Shown here piece by piece: positions 6,491-7,955 of a stretch of 7,955 nucleotides of DNA; position 1 is the stretch's first letter; each line of letters begins with the position of its first letter. Source of the DNA: Bacillota bacterium. GTDB lineage: Bacteria; Bacillota; Clostridia; Lachnospirales; Lachnospiraceae. The stretch spans positions 1 to 7,955 of the forward strand of contig JAEYWQ010000409.1 of assembly GCA_023428885.1 (NCBI GenBank), written 5' to 3'. Under the pieces are notes generated by a model. It was not told the origin of the DNA, did not search any database, and saw nothing but the letters and a program-made list of their open reading frames with translations. The position numbers were made by a program, and so were the translations under genes.

Positions 6491-6991
6491 ATGGAAGTAA
6501 TATTAAGGAGAGTAAGTAGTGGTCAGGATGTCACTCAGCTTGCAATGCTTGCAGATGAGATTTGGCATCAACACTTTATTACGATCCTATCAGAAGATCA
6601 AATTGATTATATGGTGGATAAATTTCAGTCAGCTCCAGCGATGACAAAGCAGATGGTAAATGAAGGATACGAATATTATTTTATTCTTGTAGACGGGGAA
6701 GAGGTTGGTTATACTGGAATTAAGAATGACCTGTATAAATTATTCTTAAGTAAATTGTATTTACGAAAAGAACACCGAGGAAAAGGGTATGCCTCTGCTG
6801 TGTTTGAGCATTTAAAAGACATTAGCCGAAATCGTAACCTGACCTCCATCTGGTTGACTGTAAATCGCTATAATGAAGATACGATCGCAGTGTATAAGAA
6901 AAAAGGATTTGAGGTAATTCGTACTCAAGTAGCTGATATTGGGGAAGGCTATGTGATGGATGATTATGTGATGGAATTAAAGCTTTCATAA
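6491..6991 (+). CDS. GNAT-family N-acetyltransferase
   Basis: This 166-residue GNAT protein transfers an acetyl group from acetyl-CoA to an amine of an unknown acceptor. The acetyl-CoA pyrophosphate loop is clear as LRKEHRGKGYA (91-101, with Arg96-Gly97-Lys98-Gly99), following the core strand LFLSKLYL. The later NRYNEDTIAVYKKKGFEVI (125-143) is the usual asparagine/tyrosine segment. The N-terminal part ADEIWHQHF...QIDYMVDKFQS and the end ADIGEGYVMDDYVMEL resemble the subgroup that includes polyamine acetyltransferases such as PaiA, but substrate assignment is not safe. The ribosome binding site GGAGG (6479-6483) supports the start. It lies 38 bases after the HD-GYP gene with no terminator or promoter seen between, so the two may share a transcript. 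No functional link with cyclic di-GMP is evident. Confidence 0.88.
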   Translation: MEVILRRVSSGQDVTQLAMLADEIWHQHFITILSEDQIDYMVDKFQSAPAMTKQMVNEGYEYYFILVDGEEVGYTGIKNDLYKLFLSKLYLRKEHRGKGYASAVFEHLKDISRNRNLTSIWLTVNRYNEDTIAVYKKKGFEVIRTQVADIGEGYVMDDYVMELKLS

Positions 6992-7023
6992 GGTGCTGAA
7001 TTTCTATTGCTAATTACTTCTTC

Positions 7024-7051
7024 TTGACTTCCCAAATAAAAGTGATATAAT
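7024..7051 (+). promoter_or_regulatory. Strong sigma-A promoter of the T-box leader
   Basis: TTGACT (7024-7029) and TATAAT (7046-7051) are 16 bp apart, with TG one base upstream of the -10. This is the strongest-looking promoter in the window. Transcription would begin near 7058, about 90 nt before the recognisable T-box Stem I. Confidence 0.8.
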
Positions 7052-7057
7052 ACGAGA

Positions 7058-7372
7058 ATAATAGTTACTGTTTCATCTTATGGTGTTGAGAACTTAACTA
7101 TCGCAAGTAAAGAGACAATAAATCATATCAAACAAAATATACAAAACGTAGAAGAGAAGAGTAAATTATGGAGCTTTCCAGAGAGGAATGTACTTGGCTG
7201 TGAACATTCTAAAGCAGAAATAGTTGAAAACTAACTCTGAGTGACCCCAATCCGGTCCGGTGATTCCGTTATCGTCGAATGAAGTCGGGAAATTAAATCC
7301 AAAGAGGGTGGAACCGCGAGTGATGCTCGTCCCTTTCGAAACCGTAAGGTTACGAAAGAGAGGGGCTTTTTT
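7058..7372 (+). ncRNA. T-box leader (tRNA-sensing riboswitch)
   Basis: The leader senses uncharged tRNA and controls an aminoacyl-tRNA synthetase, amino-acid biosynthesis or transport gene downstream. Stem I elements are the AGTAAAT loop-E start (near 7160), GCTTT/AAAGC (7173-7177 with 7211-7215), AGAGAG (7180-7185) and the apical hairpin GAATGT/ACATTC (7186-7191 with 7204-7209). The apical loop contains TTGGCTGTGA. The specifier region is GAAAACTAACTCTGAG (7226-7241). The T-box itself, AGGGTGGAACCGCGAG, lies at 7305-7320. The antiterminator forms from GGG/CCC (7306-7308 with 7331-7333) and CGAG/CTCG (7317-7320 with 7326-7329), leaving the tRNA-binding bulge free. The bulge reads TGGA, which should pair with a tRNA whose discriminator base is U. 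Possible specifier triplets are ACT (Thr), AAC (Asn) and CTA (Leu); ACT is my preferred reading but is not certain. No target gene follows inside the window. Confidence 0.93.
7331..7372 (+). terminator. T-box terminator hairpin
   Basis: CTTTCG (7333-7338) pairs with CGAAAG (7353-7358), and ACC/GGT (7341-7343 with 7348-7350) close a GTAA tetraloop. Outer CC pairs with the GGGG after an AGA bulge, followed by six T at 7367-7372. It competes with the antiterminator for the CCCTTT segment at 7331-7336. Confidence 0.88.
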
Positions 7373-7403
7373 GTTGTTTTCAAATAAGTCAAAAAAACTA
7401 TAA

Positions 7404-7440
7404 GGACGCTAAAAGGGACGTTAAAAAGGACGCTAAAAAA
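7404..7440. repeat. Three direct repeats of about 12 nt (GGACGCTAAAA)
   Basis: The units are GGACGCTAAAA (7404-7414), GGACGTTAAAAA (7416-7427) and GGACGCTAAAAAA (7428-7440). The last unit overlaps the outer end of the inverted-repeat element (GCTAAAAAAGT, 7432-7442). The repeats look like partial copies of the element's end, or polymerase slippage next to it. Confidence 0.8.
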
Positions 7441-7710
7441 GTGTGAGCTAGTGAAGGTACATGATTGTATAGTCATTACAATATACGGATTGCGGAATTT
7501 TAGTATTTCTAAGCTTAATGGGGAAGATGATGGCGGTGGACGTGAACGGCTCCAATTCGCATCCATGCTCAGTGGAGCCTTGTTTTGACATCCGTGTCAA
7601 AACATCACTGGGAGGTGGGCATTAAGCTAAGAAATGCTAGAAATTCCTTCATATGTATATTGTAATGAATATACAAGCATGTACCTGGGAGAGGGAGTGA
7701 CTTTTTTAGC
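7432..7710. repeat. Long inverted-repeat element with structured core (small mobile element or ncRNA)
   Basis: The ends are exact 11-bp inverted repeats: GCTAAAAAAGT (7432-7442) and ACTTTTTTAGC (7700-7710). After an unpaired stretch (13 and 14 nt), the arms 7456-7520 and 7620-7685 pair over about 65 positions with roughly a dozen mismatches. Exact blocks include GGTACATG, TCATTACAATATAC, GGAATTT, ATTTCT and AGCTTAATG. The ~99-nt centre is visibly richer in G and C. It holds GGCTCC/GGAGCC (7548-7553 with 7574-7579) and a 10-bp hairpin with a TCCG tetraloop (7581-7604). No coding frame fits. Two readings are possible: a MITE-like non-autonomous element, or a large structured RNA whose right end (GTGAC followed by six T) could terminate transcription on the plus strand. 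I do not recognise the family, and no target-site duplication is evident. Confidence 0.8.
7581..7604. other. Perfect 10-bp hairpin with TCCG tetraloop in the core of the inverted-repeat element
   Basis: TGTTTTGACA (7581-7590) pairs exactly with TGTCAAAACA (7595-7604) around TCCG, a UNCG-like stable tetraloop when transcribed on the plus strand. It stands directly next to the GGCTCC/GGAGCC hairpin, giving a branched fold at the tip of the long stem. Confidence 0.75.
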
Positions 7711-7734
7711 TGGCTTTGGAGTAGGGGAGCTTTT

Positions 7735-7764
7735 ATGAAATACTTAGTAAAGATAGTAGAGTAA
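7735..7764 (+). other. Nine-codon open frame with ribosome binding site (MKYLVKIVE)
   Basis: AGGGGAG (7723-7729) precedes ATG at 7735 by 5 nt. The frame reads MKYLVKIVE and stops at TAA (7762-7764), which belongs to the first unit of the minisatellite. It could be a leader peptide, or the start of a gene broken by repeat expansion. Nothing in the peptide identifies a function. Confidence 0.35.
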
Positions 7765-7955
7765 TAAAAAAGCAAAGTAATTAAAAAGCAAAGTAATAAA
7801 AAAGCAGAGTATAAAAAGCAGAGTAATAAAAAAGCAGAGTAATAAAAAAGTAGAGTAATAAAAAAGCAGAGTAATAAAAAGCAAAGTAATAAAAAGCAAA
7901 GTAATAAAAAGCAAAGTAATAAAAAGTAGAGTAATAAAAAAGCAGAGTAATAAAA
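7756..7955. repeat. Minisatellite of 15-16 nt units, at least 13 copies, running off the window
   Basis: The consensus unit is GCAGAGTAATAAAAAA. Units begin at 7756, 7772, 7788, 7804, 7818, 7834, 7850, 7866, 7881, 7896, 7911, 7926 and 7942. Lengths are mostly 16 or 15 nt, depending on the A-run, with one of 14; the last is cut by the edge. Variation is limited to GCA/GTA, A/G at the fourth base, and A-run length. The TAA stops and unit lengths not divisible by three make coding impossible. The array suggests slippage or recombination and is likely variable between strains. Confidence 0.95.

Noticed and set aside
7231..7566. 111-codon minus-strand open frame
   Set aside because: It lies across the T-box antiterminator and terminator and the left arm of the inverted repeat. 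It has a low-complexity serine/proline-rich start and no recognisable domain; the RNA structure on the other strand explains the region.
7432..7710. 6S RNA, group II intron fragment, retron RNA or IscB-associated HEARO RNA
   Set aside because: 6S RNA is an unbranched rod with a central bubble. No domain V hairpin is present, no reverse transcriptase or IscB-like gene is near, and the ends do not show the ATGA/GTGA junction remembered for HEARO. None can be fully excluded without a covariance search.
7432..7710. Target-site duplication around the inverted-repeat element
   Set aside because: The flanking bases (GGAC-type on the left, TGGCTTTGG on the right) show no convincing direct repeat, so mobility is not proven.
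7756..7955. CRISPR array
   Set aside because: The units are head-to-tail with no unique spacers and are only 15-16 nt long, so this is a minisatellite.

Overview
The window looks like chromosomal DNA from an AT-rich Firmicute, most likely a Lachnospiraceae or Clostridium-type bacterium. The reasons are AT-rich codon use, strong AGGAGG-type ribosome binding sites, sigma-A promoters with TATAAT-like -10 boxes, a T-box leader, and protein families common in that group. This placement is an inference; no species is assigned.

Layout. At the left edge a MerR-family regulator gene (cut by the window, minus strand) diverges from a cytoplasmic GH113-type glycoside hydrolase gene. The hydrolase promoter has the 19-bp spacer typical of MerR-controlled promoters. 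A thioredoxin gene follows, closed by two strong hairpins. Next is the C-terminal remnant of an ABC exporter ATPase, a pseudogene. A two-gene unit then encodes an OLD-type ATPase/TOPRIM nuclease and, with a 4-bp ATGA overlap, an S66 LD-carboxypeptidase of the LdcA/MccF type. An HD-GYP cyclic-di-GMP phosphodiesterase gene with its own promoter comes next, probably starting at a TTG codon, followed closely by a GNAT acetyltransferase gene.

The last ~960 bases (6992-7955) hold no convincing protein gene but much structure. There is a strong promoter and a complete T-box leader with antiterminator and terminator. After it come three ~12-nt direct repeats and a ~280-bp element with long imperfect inverted arms around a GC-richer core with two hairpins. 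A 9-codon open frame with a good ribosome binding site follows, and a 15-16-nt minisatellite of at least 13 copies runs off the right edge. The gene that the T-box should control is not in the window.

Two places deserve the most attention. One is the inverted-repeat element with minisatellite behind the T-box, a candidate undescribed structured RNA or small mobile element. The other is the translationally coupled OLD nuclease/LD-carboxypeptidase pair, a candidate defence or immunity cassette. The remaining genes are ordinary.
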